The notes: generated by a model from the sequence alone, not told the origin. A DNA stretch of 64,000 bases from Thoreauomyces humboldtii (GCA_027596035.1 JADGJA010000005.1:34793-98792), one strand, 5' to 3'. Shown: positions 1-12,700, numbered from the stretch's first letter. Program-made: numbers and translations.

Positions 1-1934
1 TTGGGCGCAACCGATTTGTCGACGTGAGATGTTGTCGTCGGAGCCATGCCGCTGCCAAAGAGGGTTTTGGCATCTGCCACGGCACTCCCGAAAACGCCAG
101 GCTTTGCTGTAGTTCCGAAAGAAAAAGAAGTGGGCTTCATATCTGGATTCGATTCTGCCTTTGATACTGCTGGTAGTTGAACTGTCGGGATGCTAGCCGC
201 TGCCGCATTTGCTCCTTTCTCTACTCGACGTATCGACCCTGGGATCTCGTTTGAAGTGCACATCGCAGCAGAGATTTTGTTCTCCTTGACTGCGTCTTTG
301 TCTAAGCAGTGGTATGCCATCAGATTCCCATCACTGCTGTACGTGAGAACAATAGGAACAGGCTTTGTCGGGGGGTCATCCGGATCATCTGGAACCAAAG
401 TATCTTCGCTGGTGTTGTCGATAGCAAGCCCCAAAAGCCAGGATTGCTCCTCGCTTTCGTTCAGCGGAAGCACGATTCCTTCATTCTCCGCGAGTGACCA
501 TGTCCCCCAATTGCCTTCATGGTCACAGCCGGCGAAGCGAACATCTGGCGCCGTCGAGCTTCCCAGTATAAGCAAGTGGCTGATTTTCCCACCTCTGCCA
601 AAACGGGGGTTCAATGACACGCTTCAAGCACTGAAGATCTTTGCCAACTCACAGTGCTTTCAGATGCTGTATGAAAAAATGGTTCGGAGTATTTTCCCGG
701 TCGACATACAGCGGAATCTGAAGTTTGACATATGTTGTCACCTTCTGCAAGACAATGCACATCAGCTTGTTATTCTTAAAGAAATCGAGAAGGCAATACA
801 AGCTTACTGGCGTTCCTGTCTGTGAGATAATGTACAGTGGGCAGTCGCTGTAAGGGTCATCGGGATTGCCATAGAAGACCATGAACATACTGGCCTCTGG
901 CCAATGAATGTGGAACACTGGATCGCAGTTTTAATTTTGCGTATTAAAACAATTGATGGCAAAAGATACGCACCTTCATACTCCGCACCGAGAGCGGAGG
1001 GTTTGGGTATCCTCTTCTTTTCTATTCCTTCGGGAGTCATTTGTGTGATCGAGCCGTCCTTCAAGCCACATGCAAGCTGTTTTCCTTTTTTGCTCCAGCA
1101 GACTAAGTTGATGTCAGTCTAGCAACACCCAGGGATGTCGAGGCACCAGCGCACGAACGTACTTGACTTGACCGCTGCCAAGGGCAACACAGTCTTGGCT
1201 TCTGTAAAACTGATAATCTGGACGGTGCCATTTTCCAACAGCACGGCAGCAGTGTCCGGAGATTCGCTTGGGTTGGGCAAGACCTCCAGAGCAGGACCGC
1301 TCAGCGAGAACTGCTTCAAGAGCGTAGGTATTTTCCCTTGCCCAGCTGGCTTTATGTCATACAAGGACAATATGCCTGCGGCAGTACAGATAACGATGAC
1401 CAGTTCGTCTGCGCTAAGTTTCACATGATGGACGCGACTGTCGGTGACGGCGAACTCGATCAGGTCGGGCAGACAGACTTTAGTGTTTTTGACCGCGTCT
1501 TTGAGCGCTGTCCTGACGTCCTTTAGATATGCAAATGCAAAGCCTGGGCAACAAGAAAATCAGCTCGCCGGACTAGGTGCTCGAAGGTCTTAAGTACGTG
1601 ATGCTCCCGCATGCCGGCTCAAGTGTGTACCTTTTGTGGTCCCGCAAACGACGTAGCCGTACAGCGACGAGACTGCCAGTAGCGACGCGTGGACGGGTGT
1701 GTCAAGGAGCGCGGACGAGACATTAAGTTTTGCCTCCACTTGCAGTGCCTTGAGTTGGAGTGACTGTAAGAAGTACGGAGCATGGTGAGGACTGGTGCGT
1801 TTCGAAGAACCCTTCGAGCGTGGGAATTGAGATGCCAGGCGATCTCGGACGTGTCAGACACAACTGCGGGAACGGAACCAGTTCAACCCTACCTCCCACT
1901 CAACCTCTGGGGCCGCTATCTCAGTCGCACTCAT
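1..1934 (-). CDS. NUP159/NUP214-type FG nucleoporin, N-terminal part (partial)
   Basis: Probable cytoplasmic-face nuclear pore subunit whose N-terminal beta-propeller docks the mRNA-export helicase Dbp5. It runs off the left edge. The start is placed at MSATEIAAPEVEW (ATG ends at 1934), followed by a short intron. Propeller-like segments are visible in several exons: LLAVSSLYGYVVCGTTKG near 1620-1720, LVIVICTAAGILSLYDI near 1350-1400, and LKDGSITQMTPEG near 1010-1060, the last being the usual Nup159 blade ending. Towards the left edge (1-190) the minus strand reads a Gly/Phe-containing stretch (VFGSAVADAKTLFGSGMAP) typical of the following FG-repeat zone. At least six exons are present and not all junctions were resolved. 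Family assignment rests on these motifs and order; no C-terminus is visible. Confidence 0.72.
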
Positions 1935-2459
1935 TTGACTTGAAATTGTGGGTGGGTCGGCTTTGTCTTGAGGAGGTCCTTGTTCTTGTCCGGTCTTGAG
2001 GTGGACGTGAGGGGCGAATGGGTGAGTGGTGGCACAGTCACGCATGATTTCGTAGATTATCAGCGCCTTAAGAAATGGAATGTTGATGACTGATGATCGA
2101 CCAAAGTAAAACAGTTAAGCACCGACCTACAAGCAACTGCGTGCGCACGCCGATCGGAAGTAGCAAGCGAGCAGCCCGAAACGGACGGCTTCGGTGCTTG
2201 ATCTTCAACGGTGCTGCCTGTCTGTTTCTGTCGAAACAGTTTGTCTGCCGGTCTTGCACATCCTGTATCTCTGAGTCTGAGATTGGTATTCTTGGCCCTT
2301 CGTGATAGTATTCTCCTTCTCCTGCCACGAACTCGGGCGACTCAAGTAACGTTTTATGACGACCTGCCCGCGGGACGTTGACTGTCGAAAACCTCAACCG
2401 CTGAACAACGCCCAACGACGACCCAACGACGCATCACAGTAGAGCTTCAAATCTCAAGA
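1935..2459. promoter_or_regulatory. Intergenic, presumed divergent promoter
   Basis: About 520 bases between the nucleoporin start (minus strand) and the uncertain gene to the right. Short open frames on both strands look like chance. I see no TATA box or repeat that I would call. Confidence 0.4.
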
Positions 2460-3666
2460 TGCCAATCCCATATCCAGTAAGGCATCCCTGAGAAGCTCAT
2501 ACCAGCCCTCCTGGCCATAACCGACCGTCCACGCGACCTAGACAACCCGCCACAACGAAAATCTCGCGCAGCCACCGCTTTGAGGGTCAAAAGTTCGATA
2601 TTGACGAGTACGCTCAAAACACCGGACAAAAGCATTTCGTTCACGATGAATACGACATTATAGCTCAAGACGAAGGAGAGGATGACTCGTACTCACGATC
2701 CTGGGTCTAACGCAGAGCGAGACGGCGAGACCGTAAAGCTTTCCGCTGTGTATCAGATGACGGTGTTTTAGACATTCAGCCTGCTATTCTAGTTTCCGGA
2801 CATCATGTATCAGGAGAGTCGATCCGGTGCCCGCGGTCTTGAAGCCCACAGTCACTTTGGTCCTTGCTCGCCTCAATCACGTGCAAGCGACGAAGAGGCA
2901 ATGGAGGGGATCTCCTACGGTCTGCTCGGAGTCAACGAAAATAGCTTGGGAACGGCTGCCGAGCCGGCGGTCCTTCACTCCCTTCGCCCCGCACCTTCGT
3001 TGACCTCGCCGAGCTCGACCCTTTCCTTTCCCAGTCACCTCGAGATGCGCGACCGAAGCTCTACCAGTATACTGCTGTTGTCGCGGCTGTAGTCAAAGCC
3101 TTCAGCGAGAACATCGAGGCAGCTCACCAAAGTAAGGCGCAAGGAGGTTTGTTTTCGGATACCGAGTCAATCCGCTAATGCCGGAACGCTCTTGGACTTT
3201 TTCCGCAGTGATAGGCAGACAGCAGATCAGAGAGACTCGTAACCGAGGAGAACTGGCAAGGGAGCAGGCGAAATGGCAGGACATCTTCCTTCAGATGCCT
3301 ATCGAAACTCAGGCTCTGACCGATAGGCTCAATTGCGTTCAAACATATGGGAGAGGTGAACTGCGGTCTGGATTGCCTACCCCAGCCTCCGTTTCTGCAA
3401 AGTTTCGTCAGGGATTTGCGAGAATTCATCGAACACGAGAGGAACCTCTTCCGTACGCAGATCGAGAAAGTCTTCACTTCTGCAAAGTACAGCCGGTATC
3501 AGAGTCTGAGCTCCAAGTTCGACATAAGGGGCATGTACTGTACACGTATTCCTGCCGTAGTATTGCATCCCGCTGCAAGACTGAGAGCCTGGCTGAAAGC
3601 GGGGAGAGCGGCCGAGCGGCCGAGCGGCGAGCCTCTGTTGCAAAGCTGTCGGTGATATTTCTGTGA
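2460..3666 (+). other. Gene-like stretch of unknown function, model unresolved
   Basis: I do not recognise this protein and no single frame spans it. Pieces that look coding are: ATG at 2460 (MPIPYP, then a possible GTAAGG donor); about 2593-2709 (a frame containing FDIDEYAQNTGQKHFVHDEY and an acidic run); about 2990-3145 (LAELDPFLSQSPRDARPKLY, then a likely helix ending in SENIEAAHQ); 3210-3330 (QIRETRNRGELAREQAKWQD, charged and helical, after a plausible intron with GTTTGT, CTAAT and CCGCAG); and about 3390-3655 (RDLREFIEHERNLFRTQIEK and onward, ending in a Ser/Arg/Gly-rich tail). The helical, charged composition would suit a structural subunit of a complex. Disordered splicing or pseudogene decay are equally possible. 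No function is proposed. Confidence 0.3.
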
Positions 3667-4060
3667 TTTGCGGAGGCTGTGTAGTTGCTTTTCACGGTTT
3701 GCCCCAAAACGATGCATCCATCCGCCCTGCCCTTTCTTCTTTTCTTTTTTTTTTTCGGGTTTACGGCCCCAACCTTGCCCGCGCGCGAGCACGCACAGGT
3801 CGCGTCTTGCCTGCTGCTGCTAGCTGGTGTGTGTGTGTGTGTGTGTGTGGGCGGGGCGGGGGTCTCTCTCTCTCTCGCTGTGTGTGTGTGCGTGTCTCTC
3901 GCGTACCCACAGCTTGTGTGTTTGGGGGCGAAGAGAGACAAGGAAGGGGGAAAAGATCACAGGGTGTACCGTGTATAAAGCTGCCGTGCCGTCCCGGGCC
4001 CCCTTCCCTACCGCTTCGCTCCTCCTTCACATCCTCCATTTTTGCATACACACATTCATC
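3667..4060 (+). promoter_or_regulatory. SAM synthetase promoter with microsatellites and TATA box
   Basis: Low-complexity upstream region: a poly-T/CT run at about 3735-3757, (GT)11 at 3827-3848, a G-rich patch, (CT)n at about 3861-3877 and a second short GT run. A TATAAA sits at 3974-3979, about 85 bases before the ATG, followed by a CT-rich tract suited to transcription initiation. This fits a strongly expressed gene, as does the C-ending codon use downstream. Confidence 0.6.
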
Positions 4061-5377
4061 ATGGCCGAAGAAACCTTCCTGTTCACCTCCGAGTCCGTCG
4101 GCGAGGGTCACCCCGACAAGATCTGCGATCAGGGTAAGTTGGAAACCTGCTGTCCTTGGTCCGGCGCCGGATCTCTTCCCACCTCGGGCCATCTCGACTG
4201 ACGATCTCGTTTCCCACTCAAGTCTCCGATGCCATCCTCGACGCTTGCCTCGCTCAGGACAAGTTCTCCCGTGTTGCCTGCGAGACTGCCACCAAGACTG
4301 GCATGATCATGGTCCTCGGCGAGATCACCACCAAGGCGACCATCGACTACCAGAAGATCATCCGTGACACCATCAAGCGCATCGGATTTGACGACTCCTC
4401 CAAGGGATTCGACTACAAGACCTGCAACGTTCTTGTCGCCATCGAGCAGCAGTCCCCCGAGCTCACCACCTCCCTCACCCAGCACTCCCAGAAGCTCGAG
4501 GACACCGGTGCTGGTGACCAGGGCATCATGTTCGGTTACGCTACCGACGAGACCCCCGAGATGATGCCCCTCACCATCATGCTCGCCCACAAGCTCAATT
4601 CCAAGCTTGCCGAGCACCGTCGCTCCGGCGAGATGGGCTGGTTGCGCCCCGACTCCAAGACCCAGGTCACCGTAGAGTACAAGATGATCGCCGGCGTCCC
4701 GGTCCCCCAGCGCGTCCACACCATCGTCATCTCCACCCAGCACGCACCTGAAGTCACCAACGAACAGATCTCCAAGGAGCTCCTCGAGAAGGTCATCAAG
4801 GTAAGCTTTGGTGTGAGTTTGTTTACCATCAAATCGGACAGGCGTCTCACAACCACTTTGTCACTTCCTTCAGACCGTCGTCCCTGCCCAATACCTCGAC
4901 GACCGCACCATCTACCACCTGCAGCCATCTGGTCGCTTCATCATCGGAGGACCCCAGGGTGACGCCGGTGTGACTGGTCGCAAGATCATCGTCGACACCT
5001 ACGGAGGATGGGGAGCTCACGGTGGTGGTGCCTTCTCCGGAAAGGACTGGTCCAAGGTCGACCGATCCGCAGCCTACACCGCCCGATGGGTCGCCAAGTC
5101 CCTCGTCGCCGCCGGACTCGCCCGTCGTGCCCTCGTCCAGCTCTCGTACGCTATCGGTGTTGCGGAGCCCACCTCCATCTTCATCGACACCTTCGGCACC
5201 GGCAAGAAGACCAACGCCGAGCTCCTCACTATCATCAAGAACAACTTCGACCTCCGTCCCGGAGTCATCGTCGTTGAGCTCGACCTCTTCAAGCCCATCT
5301 ACCTCGAGACGGCTTCCTACGGACACTTCGGACGCGAGCAGTTCACCTGGGAGCAGCCCAAGACGCTCAAGTTCTAA
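4061..5377 (+). CDS. SAM2: S-adenosylmethionine synthetase
   Basis: Makes S-adenosylmethionine from methionine and ATP in the cytosol, supplying methyl groups to all methyltransferases. Three exons, 4061-4133, 4223-4800 and 4874-5377, give 384 residues, the usual fungal length. Signature motifs are intact: [17 protein letters not shown] at the N-terminus (methionine and ATP site), [15 protein letters not shown] (hexapeptide GAGDQG), and [18 protein letters not shown] (P-loop-like GGGAFSGKD). All three domains are complete and the C-terminus ends QPKTLKF. Both introns have GTAAG donors and AAG/CAG acceptors. Codon use is strongly biased to C in third position, much more than in neighbours, as expected for an abundant enzyme. 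The identification is secure. Confidence 0.98.
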
Positions 5378-6007
5378 GCGGACCAAGAGACGTTGTCTTA
5401 GAGCACACGCCGTAGATAAAACGCAACCACATCCCACGAGTACCGGTCTGGGGCTGGGTACGGGTTCACCATGTACAGTAGCGGATTTCGACTCTCTGGG
5501 AGGGTCGCCCCATAATTCGCTTTCGCTTTATATCATTTCCAATTTCTATTCTATTTGAGTCCCTTACTCGACCACGTTCCAAAGTCTGCCCCAACGTGCG
5601 AAAAACGTGAACATGATTGCTCACAACAATCGTCTCGCTCACCGGCCGAGGTTTCGCACACTCGTCCTTTAGAGATGCCGGAAGGCGCCAACAGAAGAGG
5701 AAAGATCCATTCTATTGTCTAATGAGCAAAGTATGCAGATGGAGAAATGATACAGATATGAGAGCGAAGGTCCGCAGCATTATCCGTGAGACCATCCATG
5801 TTGCTTCCTCTAGTTTCATTTGTCGAATGATCGTAACGTCTCAATGACATCGATTGAGCGACAGAACCGTTCAAGAGATCTGGATCACCCCGTCGAAGTC
5901 GATGCTCTACGGATTTGTGCCTCGTCCCAAGGACCTCGTATGCGACTACGGTTCAAAAGCCGTTCAGGTTTCCGCCAGACCATGAACCGATCATTCTCTC
6001 GTTTACA
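5378..6007. other. Convergent 3' region, SAM synthetase / GPI2
   Basis: About 630 bases between two convergent stops. It holds the SAM synthetase 3' UTR (A/T-rich near 5520-5560) and presumably the GPI2 3' UTR. Open frames here are short and without recognisable motifs. Confidence 0.5.
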
Positions 6008-7130
6008 TCACTCATACCTCTTGTACTTTTGCGCGTGGACCAGCCAGTACGGGCAGACAAAGGTGACAAACGTGATGCTGATGAGATAGATGATGACGAG
6101 CGATTGAGCGATACGACTGAAGAGACTGGCCGCAAGTCCGACCAGGATGGATAGCATGACTGGATCCGTCATCGGAACCGCGCTCTAAGAGCCCAGGCAA
6201 CACATTGAATCGTCAATCGGAACGGTCGTAGGCGGAAAGTCGACATCGTGGGAGCTTACCCGACAGGTCCTCCTGAAGGCCGGAAGGAGCACGAAGGTCA
6301 AGACGGCAAACAGCATCAGCCCCAGCACGTGGGCCCGCGAGGGCAGACGGGATGCTAGAAGCACGGATGCGAAGATGCCAGCGTTGATGGACAATGAGTC
6401 AGGAAATCTGTTGCCAAGAGCAAAGTGTAAGTCGATGAGCGATTTGAGGGATCATTCTTCCTGGATCGCCCCACCTCACTTTCACCGTGTCTTCCGAACC
6501 GTAATCATGGAACACGAGATTCGCGATGAAAAGTATGACCGTCATGGCCCAGATGGTGTCGCTGCTTATGGCTATGGTAAGGCTTTGGAGAACCGGCGTC
6601 AAGCCAAACATGGTAGCAAGGATCAGCAAAGCCCGACGAATGATGACCCAGCCTAATTAATCATCGCCTGCAAATCGTAAGTTTGAGGACTTTTTCGTCC
6701 CGGTCGTAGAAAGACGATACGGCCCTGCCCGAACGGACGACTTACGTTGTCGTCCGGTTTCCGGCGGCGGTATTCTCAGTGCGTCCCATATTCCGTATCC
6801 CACCGCGACTCCGGTAGCATCGACGAACAGGAGCGTCTCGGGCGCCAGCGCGCCGGTGTATAGCAGCGAGAATATCGCGACGAATATAACGATGCTGCTC
6901 AGCTGCTGCGATACCGCGCATGTCCGCAAGACAGTTTCCCAGAAAAAGTGGACGCGTATGTTCACTATAGACGGGGTCTTTGTGAGCGACCAGTCACACT
7001 ACTCAGCAGCGGTGGACATTTCCTTACCGTTTTCCTGCAGTAGCTCCAGAAACGAGTCATCCACAAAATTGTCTGGATAGTCCTGCTTGACGTACAAGAG
7101 CTTCCGCCATGGTGGTGGGACCTCTGGCAT
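6008..7130 (-). CDS. GPI2: GPI2 / PIG-C subunit of GPI-GlcNAc transferase
   Basis: Membrane subunit of the ER complex that starts GPI-anchor synthesis by adding GlcNAc to phosphatidylinositol. Start MPEVPPPWRKLLYVKQDYPD at 7130 carries the family hallmark (PWRKxLYxKQ.YPDNxVD). Five exons are seen: 7028-7130, 6746-6964, about 6475-6652, about 6245-6392 and about 6008-6190. Further hallmarks are VSQQLSSIVIFVAIFSLLY, WAMTVILFIANLVFHDY, LSINAGIFASVLLASRLPS and a hydrophobic last exon ending CPYWLVHAQKYKRYE. Several transmembrane segments are evident, matching the family. The third donor appears to be GTGGGG (a GTGAGG five bases upstream would give a stop), so that junction should be confirmed. 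It lies head-to-tail with CWC15, 261 bases apart. Confidence 0.9.
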
Positions 7131-7391
7131 CCCCAAGCATGCAGCCGTCGTAGTTTGAGGAAATGCGAATTGTGGGAATCATTTGCGTTTTTGGAGAAAC
7201 GCTCATAGGGTATGACCAGGTGGCACGCTACCCCGGACCGACCTGCCGGCTCAAACAGATATATTCCTACGCGCCAGAGTTGCCCGCGTCCGTTAAACAA
7301 CGCTTAACAGCCCGTTCCGGCGCCGTTCAATTCCATTGTTTTGGCAAGAAACAACCGCGCAAGGGTTTGATAGGTCAGCCACTCCGTTGGC

Positions 7392-8211
7392 CTATTTGAT
7401 GTATTTTCCCATGAACTTGCGGTGGAAATCCGAACGCAGAACATCGTTAATGAACCGCTTCTTTGGATTTTCTGCATGTCCTTTGCTCTGGTTCTTGAAG
7501 ACCACGTCGTCATCCCAACGTCGCTTGACCGAAAAATCCTTCAAAGGGGCAGCTCCATCAAGCAATGGATTGCCGGTCATTGCTTCCTCCTCACGGTTCT
7601 TCTCATCCTCCTCCTGACGTTCCTTTTCCAACCGTTCCTTCTCTTCTGCTCGCTCTCTCCGGATCTTTTCGAGTTCGCGAAGAAGCTCTGCTTCATCGTC
7701 ATCATCGTCGTCCGAATCAGACGAGTCGCTGGGCGAGTGAAATGAAGTGTGAGGGAGAGATCTGGAGGGGCTCATCTGACGTTCGGTTCCTCACCTGTCG
7801 TCTGAATTGTCACCTTCCTCCTCCGAATCATCAGCATCAACGCCTGGTCTTGCAGCTTCTAACCGTGGTGGGATCCCTGCCTCGTTATCGGCTACTATAT
7901 CCGTGCGAATTCGATCAGTCTCCATTCGGGCTAGTATTCCCGAAGATCTCAACCTCACCTTCCCGCGAACCGCTGGCCCCTGGTCCTCCACCATTCTTTG
8001 CGAAATGCTCCTTCTCCTTCGCCGCGAGTCTTTCCTTCATGAGAAGTTCGCTGAGCTCTCCTGGGGCATCCTGTCCTGATTGACGAAGTTTGAGGGAAGT
8101 GTAGGAAGCGAGATCTCTCGAAGAAACCCCGTGGGTGGGTGCGCTGTTCGTGTCGCGAAGTGAGTGGCCGCCCACTGCTGGGTGCCAGGTGGGTCGTGCT
8201 GCTGTGGTCAT
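7392..8211 (-). CDS. CWC15: Pre-mRNA splicing factor CWC15
   Basis: Small, mostly disordered component of the Prp19/NTC-associated spliceosome core. Start [15 protein letters not shown] at 8211 is the family N-terminus (MTTAxRPTWxPA.GG). Exon 1 continues through [15 protein letters not shown] short exon near 7800-7895 carries [14 protein letters not shown]. The last exon from about 7760 has an acidic run, then a coiled coil ([20 protein letters not shown]), then the conserved end [14 protein letters not shown] and [11 protein letters not shown]. Domain order and length fit CWC15. It diverges from riboflavin synthase across only 188 bases (8212-8399), which must hold both promoters. Confidence 0.93.
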
Positions 8212-8399
8212 AGCGATGCAGGTACGGGTCGATGTAGTTGTCTTGGAATTTCAACTCCAACTGGGGAAAAGCCGAAGCGGTTTGGACTCGGTCAAGTTTT
8301 CGAAAACGACGATTCCGCCATTCCTCAGCAGTCCTTGTTCCAATCTGCAAAGCTCATTCCCAGACCCTTCATACTACATCAAATCATACGGACCTCGCC

Positions 8400-9315
8400 A
8401 TGTTTACGGGCATCGTTGAAACCATGGGCACCGTCGCCTCGGTCGAGCCCCTCGACACTTCACTCTCGGGCGGCGGCGGCTTCTCGATAGCAGTCAAGGA
8501 TGCTTCTGTTGTTCTTTCCGACGTCCACCTTGGAGATAGCATCGCGGTAAACGGTACGCGTTCGAGAACACGTCGGTTGCCACATCTTGGGCCTCACTCC
8601 TCGCTTCTTTGTAGGCGTATGCTTGACTGTCACAGAGTTTGACGATCTGCGGTCTTGGTTCAAAGTTGGGTTAGCTCCCGAAACCCTGCGAAAGACGAGT
8701 CTCGGTACGGCAAGTGGAAGGAAAAGGAGCTTGTCACAAGGCATACATATAGTTTCTTTTGTTATGATCTCGGCTGATGCTATTCTTGCTACGTCTCTGA
8801 CAGGAGCCCTGCAGATTGGTGAAAAGGTCAACCTTGAGCGAGCAATGTCAGCTAGCACTCGATTCGGCGGACACTTTGTGCAGGGCCACGTCGATACCAC
8901 CGTGGCGATCCACAGCATCACTCCCGATCCACCAAACTCCTTGCTATTGAGGTTTCACGTTAGTCTACCATCCACTTCAGCTTCATCCTCCGCTCCTACT
9001 TCCGACTTTCTCCGCTACGTCATCCCAAAGGGCTATGTGACCCTCGATGGCACCTCGCTTACGGTGGTAGACGTAGATAGTGCTTCCCGCACGTTCAGCG
9101 TCATGCTGATTGCTTATACGCAACAGCATGTTGTCCTGCCTCTCAAAGCCGTGGGGGCAAAGGTCAACTTGGAGGTTGACCAGATCGGCAAGTATGTCGA
9201 AAAAGTTGCTGTTGCTATGCTCGCAGGCGAGGGCGGAGGGCAAAGCGTTATTGCGACCATGATCAAACGCATGGTAGACGAGAGGGTGGAAGAGGCACTC
9301 AAGAGCAGGTCGTGA
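8400..9315 (+). CDS. RIB5: Riboflavin synthase, alpha chain
   Basis: Catalyses the last step of vitamin B2 synthesis, dismutating two 6,7-dimethyl-8-ribityllumazine molecules. Exons 8400-8553, 8615-8704 and 8804-9315 give 251 residues. Two lumazine-binding half-repeats are visible: MFTGIVETMGTV with GDSIAVNGVCLTVTEF in the first, and GGHFVQGHVDTTV with GYVTLDGTSLTVVDV in the second. The MFTGIVE start and the two [V/T]-[A/L]-[V/D]-[N/G]-x-x-[S/C]-LT-V motifs are diagnostic. The C-terminal tail (VERV-type helix, IKRMVDERVEEAL) is somewhat longer than in bacteria. It is divergent from CWC15. Confidence 0.96.
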
Positions 9316-9738
9316 CGGGCCGCTGGTGACGCGCGCGCGAGCTGCATTTAGGATAGCTAAGCGTAGCTTCAAGTAGATTCATTATATGATATTCAGGCTT
9401 GCTACAATGGCGCGGCATCATACAGTAGCTCATCTACCTTCCGTTGCGGTCCTGCGCCCCTATTGCTTCCATCTCCTCATGCGTCCTGCCCCATGTGCTC
9501 GAGAACCCTTTGCAACTCGTCGACTTCTCTGACTACTTGTAAGTCCGCCAAGGCTGCTACTGCTGCAGCGGTCGCCAACGCCCACGCAATATATTTGCCC
9601 AACCTACAAGGTCGCTAACGTCCAAGATCAAAGACATGGCAGACGTAAGGGTGGAGAAGCCCTCAAGAGCGCCCGTCTCGAGCGCTCACTACTGATATCC
9701 GAAGCCAGCGTTCCGTATGATGCATTCACGATGAGGTA
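9316..9738. other. Convergent 3' region, RIB5 / CLC channel
   Basis: About 420 bases between two stops. I see nothing beyond presumed 3' UTRs. Confidence 0.5.
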
Positions 9739-12700
9739 CTATCTAATTTGCCTCTCCGACCCCACGTGTCGCAAAAGATCCTTCTTGGTGATTATACCCG
9801 TAGCCTTTCCCTCAGCCGAGACGATCACGTATCGGAGTCCCATCTTCTTGAACAGCTCCATGACCATCTCCATAGGAAAGTGAGGCGAGATGGCCATGGG
9901 TGTGTGATCGGTCCAAGTGCTGAGGTCCAGGAACGGTGTCTCGTCATCAAGCAGCTCGTCCACTGCATTATCCAGCTCGGTGTCGGCAAGGGAACGATTC
10001 GGTCGGTCCGGTGCAACATCTGAAAAAATGCATAGTGTCGTTGGTGGGTGACCATGTCTTTGCGCTTGATCTGCGTATGAAGAAGTGACAGTCAAGTTCA
10101 GCAAAACCGCAATTTTCAATTGGAAACTGTGTTGAACGTTACCAAGTGCGTATCGCATTTCGGCACGTCCCGCGTAGCCGATCAACAACATAGATTGGGT
10201 GTCTTGCACAACAGGATATCCCTTGTAGGTTGCTGATTGAAGCAGCTCCTCCAGATTCTCAATGGTGCAGCCATTTGCTTCGATAACCACCAGGTCCTCG
10301 ACGCGCGTCATCACACTCCCTGCAGCCGAGTTCCAAATTTGCTCGGCTTTGGCGTCGAGAAAGGGGTAGCCGTTTAGACGAATCAGGGCGTCATAAATGC
10401 CCTCGGTGCCAAGAGCATCACTGACGAATTTGGCGACCATAACGGTCAGCATGATCGGTAGGACTATTTCATACAGTAATGAGAACCCTTTCACGTACAA
10501 ATAGATAAGTTGAAAATCGAGGGGCAGAACCACTTACTGTATGTCAAGGCTCCTGTAAGCTCGAACATGATCACGGTCAAGGACACGGTCATGCGTGTCA
10601 CACCTGCGAGCGCTGCCGCAGCGCCGACCACTAGCAAACGCAGAGGAAAGCCAATGTTATTGAACGGAATCGAACGGACGGTAACACTCGATGACTCACT
10701 GGCGTAAGTGCCGGGGGTAACACACTGTTCGTGGGGCTTGCATGATGTAAACATCCACATGTCGGGAGCTGCAAGCTGCCAGAGTTGCATACTAATGCCG
10801 AGGGCACGCCCGACGCACGCACCGATCGCCATCGAAGGGATCCAGATCCCTGCAGGAACTTGGATGCCAAACGTGAAGATTGTAAGCAGAATCTTGAAGG
10901 AAGCTGCGAGAATCAGGTATTTGACGACGCTAGCAAGCGCATGCGAAGGATCGCTGACAAAAGGACTTAGCAAACAGCTGAGAAACCTTTGATTTGACTT
11001 TTTTCACACCTGCAGAGTCCATAGAAGTCGGTGTCATTCTCCACACACTCCTTGAACAGATTGGCTACGAGGTCTGCGCTGCTGATCCTACACAAATAAA
11101 ACGTAAGAAGACTGCAGGGGACGACAAAACTACGGGCACCTTGATACCTCAGGAACGGATGAGCAAAACTCAATAGGAGTGTGATGAAAGCGACAACGCC
11201 CACTTCGGTGATGGGCCAATCCGCAATCCAGCTTGTTTTTCGATAGGCAGCTAGCCTGATATTCTAAGAATAGGAGAAGACGGGTTAGTTGCAGGTGGAT
11301 GGGAAGCAAAGACTCGACTGAACATCGCACCATACGAATAAAGAAAGATCCGTAGAGCCCCTGATCACGATAGCAAAAGTCAGTCCAGACCTCATAATTG
11401 AACTGCAAATGCACACACGTACCCCCAGTGCCCCCAATAACATGAAAAATGGAAGCTCAAAACCATGCCACGCTCTCTTATATTCTACCGCGAACAGCAC
11501 TAACTTGCCCGTTCGGAATGGATTGACCAGCTGCAATGAAATGGCAGCAATCATGGCGCAGAAGAATGATCGCCACATCGTTTTGTATGGAAAATAATAC
11601 GAAACTTCCTAATCCGACAAGTTAGCATGAGCCAGTGCCCCACTCCTGGCATCATGCCGCTTGCGTACCTCTAACGCGAAGAGCACGCCACCGACGGGTG
11701 CGCCAAAGGCTACTGATACGCCTGCTGCACTAGATGCGCTCTGCGAATCAGAAGGACGGGCAGTGAGTCACCTTTGCACCAAAGTGGAACCTCAGGAGCT
11801 TGCGTGCCGATACCAGTATTTCCCGCTTTTTGGCCTCGTTTGTAGCGTACTTTTCAAATATAGGTGGGATCAGGTTGCCGACGCAGGAGGCGACGTGTAC
11901 CATCGGCCCTTCTTTACCGAGCGAAAGACCCGAGCCCACCGCCAAACACAAGCCGATGCATTTGATCTTTCCAATGACAACCGTATTGGTTAGAAAAGAC
12001 GCTACAAACATCCCATTGCCATGGTAACTCCCTACCAGCAGCGTCCAGCCTCCCAAAAACTTTCGAATTACGAAGCCTCCAAGAATCGTCTTGACTTCCG
12101 GAATCCCGGAACCGGCGGCGTACCTACAGCGGACAAAGCCTCAGCCCAACGTCCTTGAGTTGTGGAGGTTAGAAATGTACACTTACGGGCCGTATGTCCC
12201 GACCAGTACCGCGCCAATAAGGGCAAATGACGTCCCGAATAGAATGAACATGAAATACTCGGCCCACCAGCGGGCAATTCCTGATTGAGCGTTGAAGGTG
12301 CTGCTCCATGTCGCCCATTGATCGCACTGCCGATTCCCTTCCACGTGCCAGCAGCAGAATTTGCGATTAAGGTAGAATCCTTCGCGGCAGTATCCTTCTT
12401 TCAGGTCGCTGGCCCATCCAGAAACAACGTCGATGTACGCCGCAAGAATGCCGGTCACAGCGCCGACCAAGAAGACTATTATCCAAGCTTGACAGGCATC
12501 GAAGGCTTTCCGAAGATTTCCAGTGAATCCAGTCAGGCTCCGCAGATTCCTGATTCGTAAACGCTCTGCGAACAGCAACCTGTTTAATGCCAAGTAGGCT
12601 GGACGACACCATACGGCCGTACCTTTCGAAAAGTCGTGGATCCAGTCGATCGTCGTAAAGTTACCATAGGCAACTCTTTGACCGGCGCCCTCCATTTCCC

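Noticed and set aside
3827..3900. Open frames across the GT/CT microsatellites
   Set aside because: They encode only Cys/Val and Ser/Leu runs from the dinucleotide repeats; this is promoter DNA.
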